Shown: positions 6,926-15,138 of the stretch, one piece after another
How the letters are laid out: the number at the start of each line of letters is the position of its first letter
Position numbering within the stretch: position 1 is the first letter of the stretch
Origin: JAMLIN01 sp041676645
GTDB lineage: Bacteria; Pseudomonadota; Gammaproteobacteria; Burkholderiales; Burkholderiaceae_E
Reading direction: 5' to 3'
Assembly: GCA_041676645.1 (NCBI GenBank)
Contig: JBAYRO010000061.1
Span: 1-17,829 of the forward strand
Length of the DNA: 17,829 nt
Position numbers and translations under genes: made by a program
Notes under the pieces: model-generated
The model's input: only the letters and a program-made list of their open reading frames with translations
What the model was told of the DNA's origin: nothing
Databases searched by the model: none

Positions 6926-7642
6926 TCAGATCCATTCCTTGAGGTTCGCGCGGATTCGCGCGACCGCCTGGCTGTGCAACTGCGAGATCCGCGACTCGGT
7001 GACACCGAGCACGGCGCCGATCTCCTTCAGGTTCATGTCCTGCTCGTAGTACATCGACATGACGTACTTCTCGCGCTCGGGGAGGTTCTCGATCGCGGCG
7101 ACCAGGGATTCGCGAAAGCGCTGGTCATGCACGACCCCGACCGGGTCATCGGAATCGCCGACCTCGTTGCGATCGAGCCAGGAGTCCTCGCCGTCCCGGT
7201 CGCCGAGATCGTCGAGGTAGAGCAGCTGCGAGCCCCGGGCATCGCCCAGCATCCGGTGGTAGGCGCCGATGTCCAGGCCCAGTTCCGCCGCGACCTCGGC
7301 CTCCGACGGCGGACGCATGAGGCTTTGCTCGAGCCGGCGCATCGCCTGCTCGATCTCGCGCTGGGCCTTGCGCACCGAACGCGGCATCCAGTCGGCGCCG
7401 CGCAGTTCGTCGAGCATCGCCCCGCGCACCCGCTGCACCGCGAAGGTCTCGAACTGCGCTCCGCCCGCCGCGTCGTAGCGCGACATCGCGTCGAACAGCC
7501 CGATCATCCCGGCCTGGATCAGGTCATCGACGTCCACATTGGGCGGCAGGCGGGCGATCATCTGGTGGGCGACCCGCCGCACCATGGCCCCGTAGCGTTC
7601 GATCGCTTCGCTGCGATCCAGCGTTCCTTGTGCGGTATACAT
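6926..7642 (-). CDS. fliA: RNA polymerase sigma factor for flagellar operons, FliA (sigma28)
   Basis: FliA directs RNA polymerase to late flagellar promoters and is held inactive by FlgM. The 238-residue length is typical. Region 2 spans about residues 17-86 with VDVDDLIQAGMIGLFDAMSR and FETFAVQRVRGAMLDELR; region 3 includes PRSVRKAQREIEQAMRRLEQ; and region 4 (about 185-236) ends with LKEIGAVLGVTESRISQLHS, the -35-binding helix-turn-helix. The ATG at 7642 gives the standard N-terminus (MYTAQGTL then RYGAMVRRVAHQM). The ribosome binding site is weak (GAGA about 10 bases upstream), so translation may depend on flhG, which ends 19 bases before. Cognate promoter motifs occur in the same window before flgA, flgM, motA and fliC. 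Confidence 0.97.
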   Translation of the reverse strand: MYTAQGTLDRSEAIERYGAMVRRVAHQMIARLPPNVDVDDLIQAGMIGLFDAMSRYDAAGGAQFETFAVQRVRGAMLDELRGADWMPRSVRKAQREIEQAMRRLEQSLMRPPSEAEVAAELGLDIGAYHRMLGDARGSQLLYLDDLGDRDGEDSWLDRNEVGDSDDPVGVVHDQRFRESLVAAIENLPEREKYVMSMYYEQDMNLKEIGAVLGVTESRISQLHSQAVARIRANLKEWI

Positions 7643-7661
7643 GCTGTCGCGATCTCGGTCG

Positions 7662-8279
7662 TCAGTGCGTCAGCCGCTCGGCCCGCGGCTCGAACCCGCC
7701 GGCGAGCCGGCCGGCGAGGCGATCGAATTCCCTGCCCTCCTCGCCATCGCGCTCGAGCGCCTGCACGCTCGTTCCGGCCATCGCGGCCCGTCGGAACGTG
7801 CGCCCGGTGCCGAGCGATCCCCAGATGTCGACCCGCGCCCCGATGAAGCGATCGAGCGTATCGGCGAGATTGCTTCGACAGCGATCGGCCAGGCCGCCTT
7901 CGACCGTACCGACCAGCACCACGCCGAGTCGTTCGACCCGATGGCTGGCAGCGAGCTGCTTGATCCGGCGATACAGCTCGGTAAGCCCGGCCGGTCCCGC
8001 CACGCCCTGCACCACCAGGTCGATGCCGTCTGCGATCCGCGACGAATCGCCGAGCTGGCGCGGATCGTCGAACAGGCGCAATACGCCCGACCGCGCCGCG
8101 CACCGGTCGCCATCGACATGCGCATCGATGCCATGGGCCCGCAGGCCATCGGCGAGGCTGAGCATGCCGACCCGGGCGAGCGCCGGCTCGGGGGCCACGA
8201 AGCAGACCGGGCGGTGCCGGGGCGCGGCGCCGAACAGGCGACGCAGGCCGCTCGCCTGGTCGATCCCGGGTTCAGGCAT
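7662..8279 (-). CDS. flhG: FlhG/FleN-like flagellar number regulator lacking the Walker A motif
   Basis: Typical FlhG is a MinD-type ATPase of about 270-300 residues that limits flagellar number and stimulates the FlhF GTPase through an N-terminal DQAxxLR motif. This 205-residue protein keeps that motif (DQASGLRRL, residues 7-15). Where KGGVGKT should follow, it reads VCFVAPEPALARVGMLSLAD (25-44), with no Walker A lysine. LTELYRRIKQL (99-109) aligns with the TDAYALIKxL segment of FlhG, so the fold family is recognisable, but the preceding Walker B-like stretch reads DLVVQGVAG and lacks the usual Asp. GGAGG lies about seven bases upstream and the start overlaps the flhF stop by eight bases. 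The identification rests on position, the N-terminal motif and this weak alignment. ATP binding is doubtful. The intact frame and tight coupling argue against simple decay. Confidence 0.8.
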   Translation of the reverse strand: MPEPGIDQASGLRRLFGAAPRHRPVCFVAPEPALARVGMLSLADGLRAHGIDAHVDGDRCAARSGVLRLFDDPRQLGDSSRIADGIDLVVQGVAGPAGLTELYRRIKQLAASHRVERLGVVLVGTVEGGLADRCRSNLADTLDRFIGARVDIWGSLGTGRTFRRAAMAGTSVQALERDGEEGREFDRLAGRLAGGFEPRAERLTH

Positions 8280-9636
8280 GGAGCGCCTCCCGTGCGAAGG
8301 GATCGCCGCCGATTCCGTCGATACGCTGCATCAGCATGATCAGCTCGGTATCGTCGAGCACGAAATCCTCGTGCACGCGGGGCTCGAGCCCGGTCGCGAC
8401 CAGGCTCGCGGCGTCGGCCTCGTGCCAGTCCTCCGGCACCCGCTGCCCGTCGGCGACGCCGACCAGCTGCAGGCGATGGCGCACCAGGGCGTCGATGGCC
8501 CCGCCCAGACGGGGCGCTTCATCGATCTTCGAGAGCACCACACCAGCCGCCTCGCGGGCGCGATACGCCCGGATCACCTCTTCGAGCGCCCCCTCCTGCG
8601 CGGTGGCCGCAAGTACCAGCAGGGGCTGGACCCCCTTGTCGGCGAGCATGCCGAGGCAGGCTGCGACCCGTTCATCGCGCTGGCCGACACCGGCGGTATC
8701 GACCAGGACGAGGCGGCGGTCGGCCAGCGTCGCGAGATGCCGTCCGAGTTCGTCCGCATCATGGGCGGCCAGCACCGGCACGCCGATCAGCTGCCCGAAG
8801 GCGCGAAGCTGATCCTGCGCCGCGATCCGGTAGGCATCCATGGTGATCAGCCCGACCGACTGCACCCCGTGGCGCAAGGCGAAGCGGGCCGCGATCTTGG
8901 CGGTCGTGGTGGTCTTGCCCACGCCGGTGGGGCCGACCAGCGCGAAGACGCCGCCTTCGGCAAGCGGACCGTTCAGCGAGGTTGCGCAGCGCAGGTTGCG
9001 GGCCAGCGCCGAATGCAGCCACACGAGCGCCTCGTCGTCGTCGTAGTCGGCCGGCACCCGGCTCACCAGCAGCCGCGACAGGCGCGCCGAGAAACCGGCA
9101 TCGATCAGCAGGCGCAGCAGCTTCGCCTGCACCGGCGAGCGACGAACCCCGTCGACCCAGGACAGCGCGCTGAATTGCTGGCTGATGTAGGCACGCATGC
9201 GCCGCAGCTCGTCGACCAGATGCTGGCTGGCCTGCGCGGTGGCCTGCTCGCCATGGCCATCGACGCGCAGGGCCGCGACCGGCGCCGCAGCGGGCGCGTC
9301 GGACACCGGATCCGCCAGGCTGGAAGCCGCATCGGCCGGGCGACCCCGCTGCCGGGCATAGCGCTCGAAGGAGACCGTGCTCATCTCGGGCGGTCGCGCG
9401 GGCCGGCGACTGTCGGCGGCGGGTCCGGCCGGCTCCGGCTGCGCCGGCGGATGCCCGGCGGGCACGCTCGCCGCGTCGGATTCATCATGGCCCCAGCCGA
9501 TGTCGGCGCTCGCCAGGATCTCGACGCCGCCGTCGATCCGGCGATTGCGCAGGATCACCGCGTCCTCGCCCAGGCTCGCCTTGACCCTGGCCAGTGCCTC
9601 GCGCGCCGTGGCGCCGAAGAATCGCTGCGTTCTCAT
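8272..9636 (-). CDS. flhF: Flagellar placement SRP-type GTPase FlhF
   Basis: FlhF is a membrane-associated SRP-family GTPase that guides where flagella are built. The 454 residues show the usual three parts. The N-terminal B domain begins MRTQRFFGATAREALARVKA, with GEDAVILRNRR, and leads into an Ala/Pro-rich linker (about 50-135). A helical N domain lies at about 136-225. The G domain has GPTGVGKTTTTAKIAARFAL (Walker A at 235-242), DAYRIAAQDQLRAFG, LVDTAG (311-316) and SKIDE (369-373) in place of the canonical TKxD. About 30 residues extend beyond the G domain. The start codon overlaps the flhA stop (ATGA) and has GGAGA upstream. Its partner FlhG is encoded next but appears to lack its ATPase site. 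Confidence 0.96.
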   Translation of the reverse strand: MRTQRFFGATAREALARVKASLGEDAVILRNRRIDGGVEILASADIGWGHDESDAASVPAGHPPAQPEPAGPAADSRRPARPPEMSTVSFERYARQRGRPADAASSLADPVSDAPAAAPVAALRVDGHGEQATAQASQHLVDELRRMRAYISQQFSALSWVDGVRRSPVQAKLLRLLIDAGFSARLSRLLVSRVPADYDDDEALVWLHSALARNLRCATSLNGPLAEGGVFALVGPTGVGKTTTTAKIAARFALRHGVQSVGLITMDAYRIAAQDQLRAFGQLIGVPVLAAHDADELGRHLATLADRRLVLVDTAGVGQRDERVAACLGMLADKGVQPLLVLAATAQEGALEEVIRAYRAREAAGVVLSKIDEAPRLGGAIDALVRHRLQLVGVADGQRVPEDWHEADAASLVATGLEPRVHEDFVLDDTELIMLMQRIDGIGGDPFAREALHA

Positions 9637-11747
9637 TGTGCTTCTCCGATGATCCTGCCGATCCGGATGGTGTGGGTTTCAGGAATCTCCGAATGGCCGA
9701 GCACCCGCAGGCGGGGCGCGGCCTTCCTCATCAGCTTTGCGACGGCATGCCGGATCCCATCCGGCACCAGCAAGGCTCCGGGAACGCCCTGGCTTTCATG
9801 CTCCTCGCAGGCGCCCGCCGCCGAACGCACGAGGAAATCGGCGACCCCGGGCTCGAGCGCCCCGTTGCCGGTGGGGCCGAGCGCCTGCAGCAACAGGTTC
9901 TCGAGCGCCGGATCGATCGCGATGACGTCGAGCTCGCGGGCCGGCCCGAACACCTGCTGCACCAGAGCCGGACCGATGGCGCGTCGCACCTCCGCGGTGA
10001 GCTCACCGGCTTCCTGGGTCCGGGGCCCATGCTCGCCGAGGGACTCGAGGATGCTGCGCAGGTCGCGGACATGGACCGCCTCGTCGAGCAGGTTCTGCAG
10101 GACACGCTGGAAGATCGCTACCGGTACCAGCTTGGGCACCACCTCCTCGACCAGCTTCGGCGCGTACTCGCGGACATGGTCGAGCAGGTGCTGGGTTTCG
10201 TTGCGCCCGAGCAGCCGCGCGGCATGCAGCTGCATCAAGTGATGGAGGTGGGTGGCGATCACCGTGGCGGCATCGACCACCGTGTATCCGGCCACCTGCG
10301 CCTGTTCGCGGGAACCGGGCTCGATCCAGACCGCCGGCAGGCCGAAGGCGGGATCCGTCGTGCCGGGCCCGCTGAGTTTCTGCGTCACCTGGCCCGGATC
10401 GATCGCCAGCAGCATTCCCGGATAGACCTCCGCCTCGCCGACGACCGCACCCTTCAGGGTCAATCGATAGGCGCTCGGGCGCAGTTCGAGGTTGTCGCGG
10501 ATGTGCACCGCCGGGGGCAGGAAGCCGACCTCCTGGGCGAACTTCTTGCGAACCCCCTTGATCCGGGCGAGCAGCTCGGCGCCGCGCTCCTTGTCGACCA
10601 GCGTGATGAGCTTGTAGCCGACCTCGAGCCCGAGGGCGTCGACCGGGGCGACATCCTCCCAGCTCGCCTCGGCCGGATCCCGGGCGGGTTCGCTCGATAC
10701 GGGCGCCGGCGCCTGGCTGGCTCGCGCCTGGTTGCGCTGCAGGCGCCAGGCAAGATAGGCGCAGCCCGCCGCGAGCAGGAAGAACGGCAGGTGCGGCATG
10801 CCCGGCACACTGCCGAGCAGGGCGACGACGAACCCCGCGATGCCGAGCGCGCGCGGCGCATTGAACAGCTGCTTGGCGAGCTGGCCGCCGACATCGTCCT
10901 CGCTGCCGACCCGCGACACGATCATGCCGGCGGCGACCGAGATCACCAGCGCCGGCACCTGCGCCACCAGGGCGTCGCCGATCGCCATCAGCACATAGTT
11001 GTTGGCGGCATGCGAGATCGAGAGATCATGCTGGACGACCCCGATCACCAGGCCGCCGACCACGTTGATCGCGAGGATCAGGATGCCCGCGATGGCGTCG
11101 CCCCGAACGAACTTCGAAGCACCGTCCATCGACCCGAAGAAATCCGCCTCGTGGCCGACCTCGGCGCGCCGCCGGCTGGCTTCCTCCTGGTCGATCACGC
11201 CGGCGTTGAGGTCGGCATCGATCGCCATCTGCTTGCCGGGCATCGCATCGAGGGCGAAACGCGCCGAGACCTCGGCGATCCGCCCCGCGCCCTTGGTGAC
11301 GACGATGAAGTTGATCACCGTGAGGATCGCGAAGACGATGATGCCGACCGCGAAATTCCCCCCGACCACGAAGCTCGCGAAGGCCTCGATGACCTGGCCG
11401 GCCGCATCGGTTCCGGTGTGACCGTGCATCAGCACCGCGCGCGTCGACGCCACGTTGAGCGACAGCCGCAGCAGGGTCGTCACCAGCAGGACCGTCGGGA
11501 AGATCGCGAAATCGAGCGGCCGCACCGTGTAGGTCGCGACCAGCAGGACCACGATCGCCATCGCGATATTGAAAGTGAACAACAGGTCGAGGACGATCGG
11601 CTTGAGCGGCAGGATCATCATCGCCAGGATCATCAGGATGATCACCGGCACCGCGAGGGACTGCAGCGGCGGCATCCGGAGTTCCACGCCGGCGACGCTC
11701 AGCTTCAGGCCGGCGGCCTGGGCGGGGGCTCGCAACAGGGCGCTCAT
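9633..11747 (-). CDS. flhA: Flagellar export gate protein FlhA
   Basis: FlhA forms the ring-shaped gate of the flagellar type III export apparatus; it couples proton flow to export and docks substrate-chaperone complexes. The 704-residue length is normal. The N-terminal third holds about eight membrane segments (first at about residues 29-47). The FHIPEP family signature is clear: TKGAGRIAEVSARFALDAMP (151-170), then GKQMAIDADLNAG. Asp208 in MDGASKFVRGDA matches the conserved acidic residue implicated in energy coupling in Salmonella. The cytoplasmic domain starts near residue 350 after a polar linker, with the NLLLQALGPTGNGALEPGVA segment near the C-terminus. The start overlaps the flhB stop (ATGA), with GGAG eight bases upstream. 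Confidence 0.98.
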   Translation of the reverse strand: MSALLRAPAQAAGLKLSVAGVELRMPPLQSLAVPVIILMILAMMILPLKPIVLDLLFTFNIAMAIVVLLVATYTVRPLDFAIFPTVLLVTTLLRLSLNVASTRAVLMHGHTGTDAAGQVIEAFASFVVGGNFAVGIIVFAILTVINFIVVTKGAGRIAEVSARFALDAMPGKQMAIDADLNAGVIDQEEASRRRAEVGHEADFFGSMDGASKFVRGDAIAGILILAINVVGGLVIGVVQHDLSISHAANNYVLMAIGDALVAQVPALVISVAAGMIVSRVGSEDDVGGQLAKQLFNAPRALGIAGFVVALLGSVPGMPHLPFFLLAAGCAYLAWRLQRNQARASQAPAPVSSEPARDPAEASWEDVAPVDALGLEVGYKLITLVDKERGAELLARIKGVRKKFAQEVGFLPPAVHIRDNLELRPSAYRLTLKGAVVGEAEVYPGMLLAIDPGQVTQKLSGPGTTDPAFGLPAVWIEPGSREQAQVAGYTVVDAATVIATHLHHLMQLHAARLLGRNETQHLLDHVREYAPKLVEEVVPKLVPVAIFQRVLQNLLDEAVHVRDLRSILESLGEHGPRTQEAGELTAEVRRAIGPALVQQVFGPARELDVIAIDPALENLLLQALGPTGNGALEPGVADFLVRSAAGACEEHESQGVPGALLVPDGIRHAVAKLMRKAAPRLRVLGHSEIPETHTIRIGRIIGEAQ

Positions 11748-12904
11748 CGCGGCGCTCCGTCATGACCGGCATCCGGATGCGGATCGAGCTCCGCCGGCAC
11801 CGGCAGGTCGGTCGGCGCCTCCGGCGCCCGGCGCCCCACCGCGGCCCGCAGCTGGTAGACATAGGCGAGCACCTGGGCGACGGCGTTGTACAGGGCCGCC
11901 GGAATCTCGGCGTCGACCTCGACATGGGCATACAGGGCACGGGCCAGCGGCGGCGCCTCGAGCATCGGGACGCCGGACTCGATCGCAATCTCGCGGATCC
12001 TCGCGGCGACATGGTCGGCGCCCTTGGCGACGACGCGCGGCGCGCCGCCGGCGGCCTCGTCGTACTTGAGCGCGACCGCATAGTGGCTGGGGTTGGTCAC
12101 CACGACATCGGCCGCGGGCACCCGCATCATCATCCGGCCGGTGCTCATCTCGCGCTGGCGCTGGCGACGCCGCGACTTGATGAGCGGATCGCCCTCGGTT
12201 TCCTTGTGCTCCCGGCGCCCCTGCTCGAGCGTCATCCGGAGATTGGTGCGGTGGCGGAACCACTGCATCGGGACATCGACCGTCGCGACCACGAGCAGCA
12301 TCAGCAGCAAGCAGCCGGCGCCCTGGATCACCAGGTCCGGTGCGATGCGCACCGCATGCTCGGGCGCCATCGTGAGCAGCGCGGCGAAGCTTCCGCCCCG
12401 CCACCAGACATAGGCGGCGGCGATCACCGCAAGGCCGAACACCAGCAGGGACAGGCGGATCGAATCCACCAGGTGGTCGCGCGAGAAGATCCGCTTGAGG
12501 CCGGCAAGCGGGCTGATTTTCGACCATTTGGGCCCGAGCGTCTTGCCGGTCCAGGCGAAACCGCCCGGCACTGCTGCCGCGACCACCGCCGCGACCATGC
12601 CGGCCAGGCCTATCGGCAGGCAGATCGACAGCGCCAGGGCGCCGAGCTCACCCATCCAGTTGGCCAGCGCCTCCGAAGAGAAGGAGAGCGTGCGATCGAA
12701 GCGCAGGCCGCGGCCGACCAGCTCGACGCTGCGGCTGCCGAGGTAACCGGCGAACACCACCATGGTCAGGCCGGTGAGCCCGAACAGCACCGCATGGCCG
12801 AGATCCCGCGATCGCGCGACCTGCCCTTCCTCCCGGGCTTCGCGCAGCCGCTTCTCGGACGCCGGTAGCTTCTTGTCCTCTCGTGACTTTTCCTGCTCGG
12901 ACAT
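11744..12904 (-). CDS. flhB: Flagellar export switch protein FlhB
   Basis: FlhB is the membrane component that switches substrate specificity from rod/hook to filament proteins after self-cleavage within NPTH. The 386-residue product starts with the polar segment EKSREDKKLPASEKRLREA and has four hydrophobic segments between about residues 37 and 210. The cytoplasmic part follows, with HKETEGDP (233-240) and VVVTNPSHYAVALKYD. The cleavage motif is NPSH (271-274), with Ser (codon AGC) in place of the usual Thr. The C-terminus carries the family segment VPMLEAPPLARALYAHVEVD and a Pro-rich tail. It is the first gene of flhBAFG-fliA. A 162-base gap with a promoter-like motif separates it from cheZ. 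Confidence 0.97.
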   Translation of the reverse strand: MSEQEKSREDKKLPASEKRLREAREEGQVARSRDLGHAVLFGLTGLTMVVFAGYLGSRSVELVGRGLRFDRTLSFSSEALANWMGELGALALSICLPIGLAGMVAAVVAAAVPGGFAWTGKTLGPKWSKISPLAGLKRIFSRDHLVDSIRLSLLVFGLAVIAAAYVWWRGGSFAALLTMAPEHAVRIAPDLVIQGAGCLLLMLLVVATVDVPMQWFRHRTNLRMTLEQGRREHKETEGDPLIKSRRRQRQREMSTGRMMMRVPAADVVVTNPSHYAVALKYDEAAGGAPRVVAKGADHVAARIREIAIESGVPMLEAPPLARALYAHVEVDAEIPAALYNAVAQVLAYVYQLRAAVGRRAPEAPTDLPVPAELDPHPDAGHDGAPR

Positions 12905-12930
12905 TGATTTCGCCCTGGTGACGAAATCGA

Positions 12931-12956
12931 TTATTGGCGCCGCCCGGAAAACTTAA
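12931..12956 (-). promoter_or_regulatory. Possible sigma28-like promoter before flhB
   Basis: On the minus strand TTAAGTTT precedes GCCAATAA, each one mismatch from the FliA consensus octamers, reading into flhB 27 bases downstream. The spacer is 10 rather than the standard 11 bases, so the call is tentative. The AATAAT could also serve as a sigma70-type -10. The rest of the cheZ-flhB gap (12905-13066) has a short GC stem, CGGGCG/CGCCCG at 12969-12984, without a following T run. Confidence 0.35.
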
Positions 12957-13066
12957 GCCCCGATCAGGCGGGCGAATCCGCCCGTTCTCGAAACTGCAGG
13001 CCGCCGGCAACACCAGGCGCGCCGGCCGTCCGTCCCTGCCGGCAGCGGTGCGCCGCCGGGCCCGGT

Positions 13067-13690
13067 CTAGAAGCCGAGGCTCTCGAGCAGTTCGTCGACC
13101 TGTGCCTGGCTGGTGACCACCTCGGCGCCGGTCCGCTCGAGGCCGGGCGCGACCGGACCGTCGAGCCAGTCCGCTTCCAGGGCCTCGCGCCGGTCCTCCG
13201 GTGTGACGGTGATGAGCAGCCTGACGAGTTCGGTCTCGAGGTTCCGGGCAAGGTCGACCACCTTCGAGATCACCTGCGAGGAGAGATCGTGGAAGGATTG
13301 CGCGACCAGGATCTCGGTAAGGACGAGATCGGTCCTTGCACAGGCGGCATCGACCCGGCCGATGAAGTTCATCAGATCACCGCTGGCGACCGCCGCGACC
13401 GGATCGGCGAGCAGCCGCTGGCGGATGTCCGCGGCATCCCGCGCCAGCGTTGCCTGGCCGCCCTTGGCCGCCTCGACCTGCCCGATCACGTTCTCGGCGG
13501 CTTCCCCGCTGATCCGGGCGATGTACTCGAGCCTGTCGCGGGCATCGGGAAGACTGGCCACCGCACCCTCGATCGCCCGATCGAGGCCGAGCTGGCGCAA
13601 TCCCTCGTGCACCGTTCTCGTCAGGGCGCCGATCGATCGATAGACTTCCTCGGAATCGGGTGCTTGCACGGCTTGTCGGGATTCGCTCAT
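13067..13690 (-). CDS. cheZ: Protein phosphatase CheZ
   Basis: CheZ dephosphorylates CheY-P and so ends the tumble or switch signal. The 207-residue protein is almost entirely helical. The active-site segment ILVAQSFHDLSSQVISKV (127-144) keeps the catalytic Asp (135) and Gln (139), spaced as D-L-x-x-Q like E. coli Asp143/Gln147. The C-terminal peptide QVDELLESLGF is the conserved CheY-binding tail. The start has GAGGAAT upstream, and the gene begins nine bases after the cheY stop. It is the last gene of motA-motB-cheY-cheZ; a 162-base gap follows before flhB. Confidence 0.96.
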   Translation of the reverse strand: MSESRQAVQAPDSEEVYRSIGALTRTVHEGLRQLGLDRAIEGAVASLPDARDRLEYIARISGEAAENVIGQVEAAKGGQATLARDAADIRQRLLADPVAAVASGDLMNFIGRVDAACARTDLVLTEILVAQSFHDLSSQVISKVVDLARNLETELVRLLITVTPEDRREALEADWLDGPVAPGLERTGAEVVTSQAQVDELLESLGF

Positions 13691-13699
13691 GGGGATTCC

Positions 13700-14089
13700 T
13701 CAGGCGGAGGCCATCTTGTCGAGGATCCTGACGAGCTTCTCCTCGAGCGTTGCCTTGGTGAAGGGCTTGACGATATAGCCCGACGCGCCGCCCCTGGCAG
13801 CCAGGATGATGTCCTCCTTGCGGGCCTCGGCGGTGACCATCAGCACCGGCAGGTGTTTGAGCGCGGCATCGCCGCGGATCGCCGCCAGCAGCTCGAAACC
13901 GTTCATGTTCGGCATGTTGATGTCCGAGACCACGAAATCGAACTCGCTCCGGCGCAGCATGTGCAGCGCGATCTGGCCGTCCTCGGCCTCATCGGCGCTG
14001 CCGTGGCCGAGCTCCTTCAGCAGGTTGCGGATGATACGTCGCATCGTCGAGAAATCATCGACGATGAGGAAGCGTAGGTCCTTGCTCAT
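13700..14089 (-). CDS. cheY: Chemotaxis response regulator CheY
   Basis: CheY is the single-domain regulator that, when phosphorylated by CheA, binds the flagellar switch. The 129 residues form a complete receiver domain: acidic pair Asp11-Asp12 (FLIVDDFSTMRRIIRNLLKE), phosphoacceptor Asp56 in SDINMPNMNG, Thr86 in MVTAEA, Tyr105 and Lys108 in YIVKPF. The DFSTMRRI and NMPNM motifs are CheY-specific and set it apart from other receivers. AGGAGT lies five bases upstream of the start. It sits directly between motB and cheZ, without the cheA/W/R/B genes that commonly lie here, so its kinase must be encoded elsewhere. Confidence 0.98.
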   Translation of the reverse strand: MSKDLRFLIVDDFSTMRRIIRNLLKELGHGSADEAEDGQIALHMLRRSEFDFVVSDINMPNMNGFELLAAIRGDAALKHLPVLMVTAEARKEDIILAARGGASGYIVKPFTKATLEEKLVRILDKMASA

Positions 14090-14121
14090 CGGTACTCCTG
14101 ATGCATCGATGCCCCGCTCCT

Positions 14122-15105
14122 TCAGCGGGCCGTCTCCTCGATGACCGGCCCGGGCATCGATAGCCGCTCGTCGGCCGGTCGGGGCGCGCCCTGGAAGGCG
14201 TCGTCACCGTAGATATCGTCTTCGTCCTCGACCTGCGGTCCACGCAGGATGCGTTCCGACGCCTCGCTGGTCATCACCACGATCGAGATGCGCCGGTTCA
14301 TCGGATTGAGCGGATTCTCGGGGTCGAACAACTGGGTCGAGCCGAGCCCCTCCACCCGGATGATCTTCTCCTCGCGCATGCCCCCGGAAATCAGCTCGCG
14401 GCGCGAAGCATTGGCGCGTTCGGACGACAGCTCCCAGTTGGTGTAGCCGCCGGGTCCGTGGGCATAGAGCGCCGCGTCGGTATGGCCGGCCAGCGACACG
14501 CGGTTCTCGACCTCGTTCAGCACATTGCCGATCGCGCGCAGCAGGTCGCGCATGTAGTACTTCACCTCCGCACCCCCGGAGTCGAACATCGGCCGGCGGC
14601 GGTCATCGACGATCTGGATGCGCAGGCCATCGCTGGTGAGATCCATGCGCAGGTGCTTGCGCATGTCGGCCAGGGTCGGGTCGCTCGCCACCACCGACTC
14701 GACCTTCTCGCGCAGCGCATGCAGGCGACGTGACTCGATGCGGCGGTTCTCGCGGGCGAGCGCATGGGGATTGACGGCCCGCTCCCGCACCTCGCTCTCG
14801 CCGCGCTTGACCTGGCCCATGCTGCGGGTGAGATCGGTGCCGCCGGCGTTGATGATGCTCGAGCTGTCACCGCTGCCCGAGCCGGCGTTCAGCGCCACAT
14901 GCAGGGGCGTGGAGAAATGATCGGCGATGCCCTTGAGGTCACCCTTGGTGGTCGAGCCGAGCAGCCACATCAGCAGGAAGAAGGCCATCATAGCCGTCAC
15001 GAAGTCGGCATACGCGATCTTCCAGGCGCCGTGCGCATGGCCGCGCGCCGGCTTGCGCGCCTTCTTGACGATGATCGGCTGGATCTTCTTGTCGGACGCC
15101 GCCAT
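14122..15105 (-). CDS. motB: Flagellar motor stator protein MotB
   Basis: MotB pairs with MotA to form the proton-conducting stator and anchors it to peptidoglycan. The 327-residue product has a basic N-terminus, then one membrane segment, AYADFVTAMMAFFLLMWLLG (31-50), containing the proton-binding Asp34. A periplasmic linker leads to the OmpA-like peptidoglycan-binding domain (about 150-280), with LAGHTDAALY, NWELSSERANASRRELI and NPMNRRISIVVM. The Asp and the absence of sodium-type features suggest proton coupling. AGGAGG stands upstream of the ATG. It lies 33 bases after motA and before cheY. Confidence 0.97.
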   Translation of the reverse strand: MAASDKKIQPIIVKKARKPARGHAHGAWKIAYADFVTAMMAFFLLMWLLGSTTKGDLKGIADHFSTPLHVALNAGSGSGDSSSIINAGGTDLTRSMGQVKRGESEVRERAVNPHALARENRRIESRRLHALREKVESVVASDPTLADMRKHLRMDLTSDGLRIQIVDDRRRPMFDSGGAEVKYYMRDLLRAIGNVLNEVENRVSLAGHTDAALYAHGPGGYTNWELSSERANASRRELISGGMREEKIIRVEGLGSTQLFDPENPLNPMNRRISIVVMTSEASERILRGPQVEDEDDIYGDDAFQGAPRPADERLSMPGPVIEETAR

Positions 15106-15138
15106 GGCGTGTTTCCTCCTCTGGCCCGGTTCGCCCGC

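Noticed and set aside
7630..10242. 870-codon plus-strand open frame opposite fliA, flhG, flhF and flhA
   Set aside because: It is antisense to four recognisable conserved genes. Long antisense frames are expected in GC-rich DNA with third-position bias, and the translation is Arg/Ser/Pro-rich with no recognisable family.
9594..11765. 723-codon plus-strand open frame opposite flhA
   Set aside because: It lies fully antisense to flhA; the product is a His/Arg/Asp-rich shadow without motifs.
12969..12984. CGGGCG-AATC-CGCCCG stem after cheZ as a terminator
   Set aside because: It is a six-pair stem not followed by a T tract; such stems arise often by chance at this base composition.
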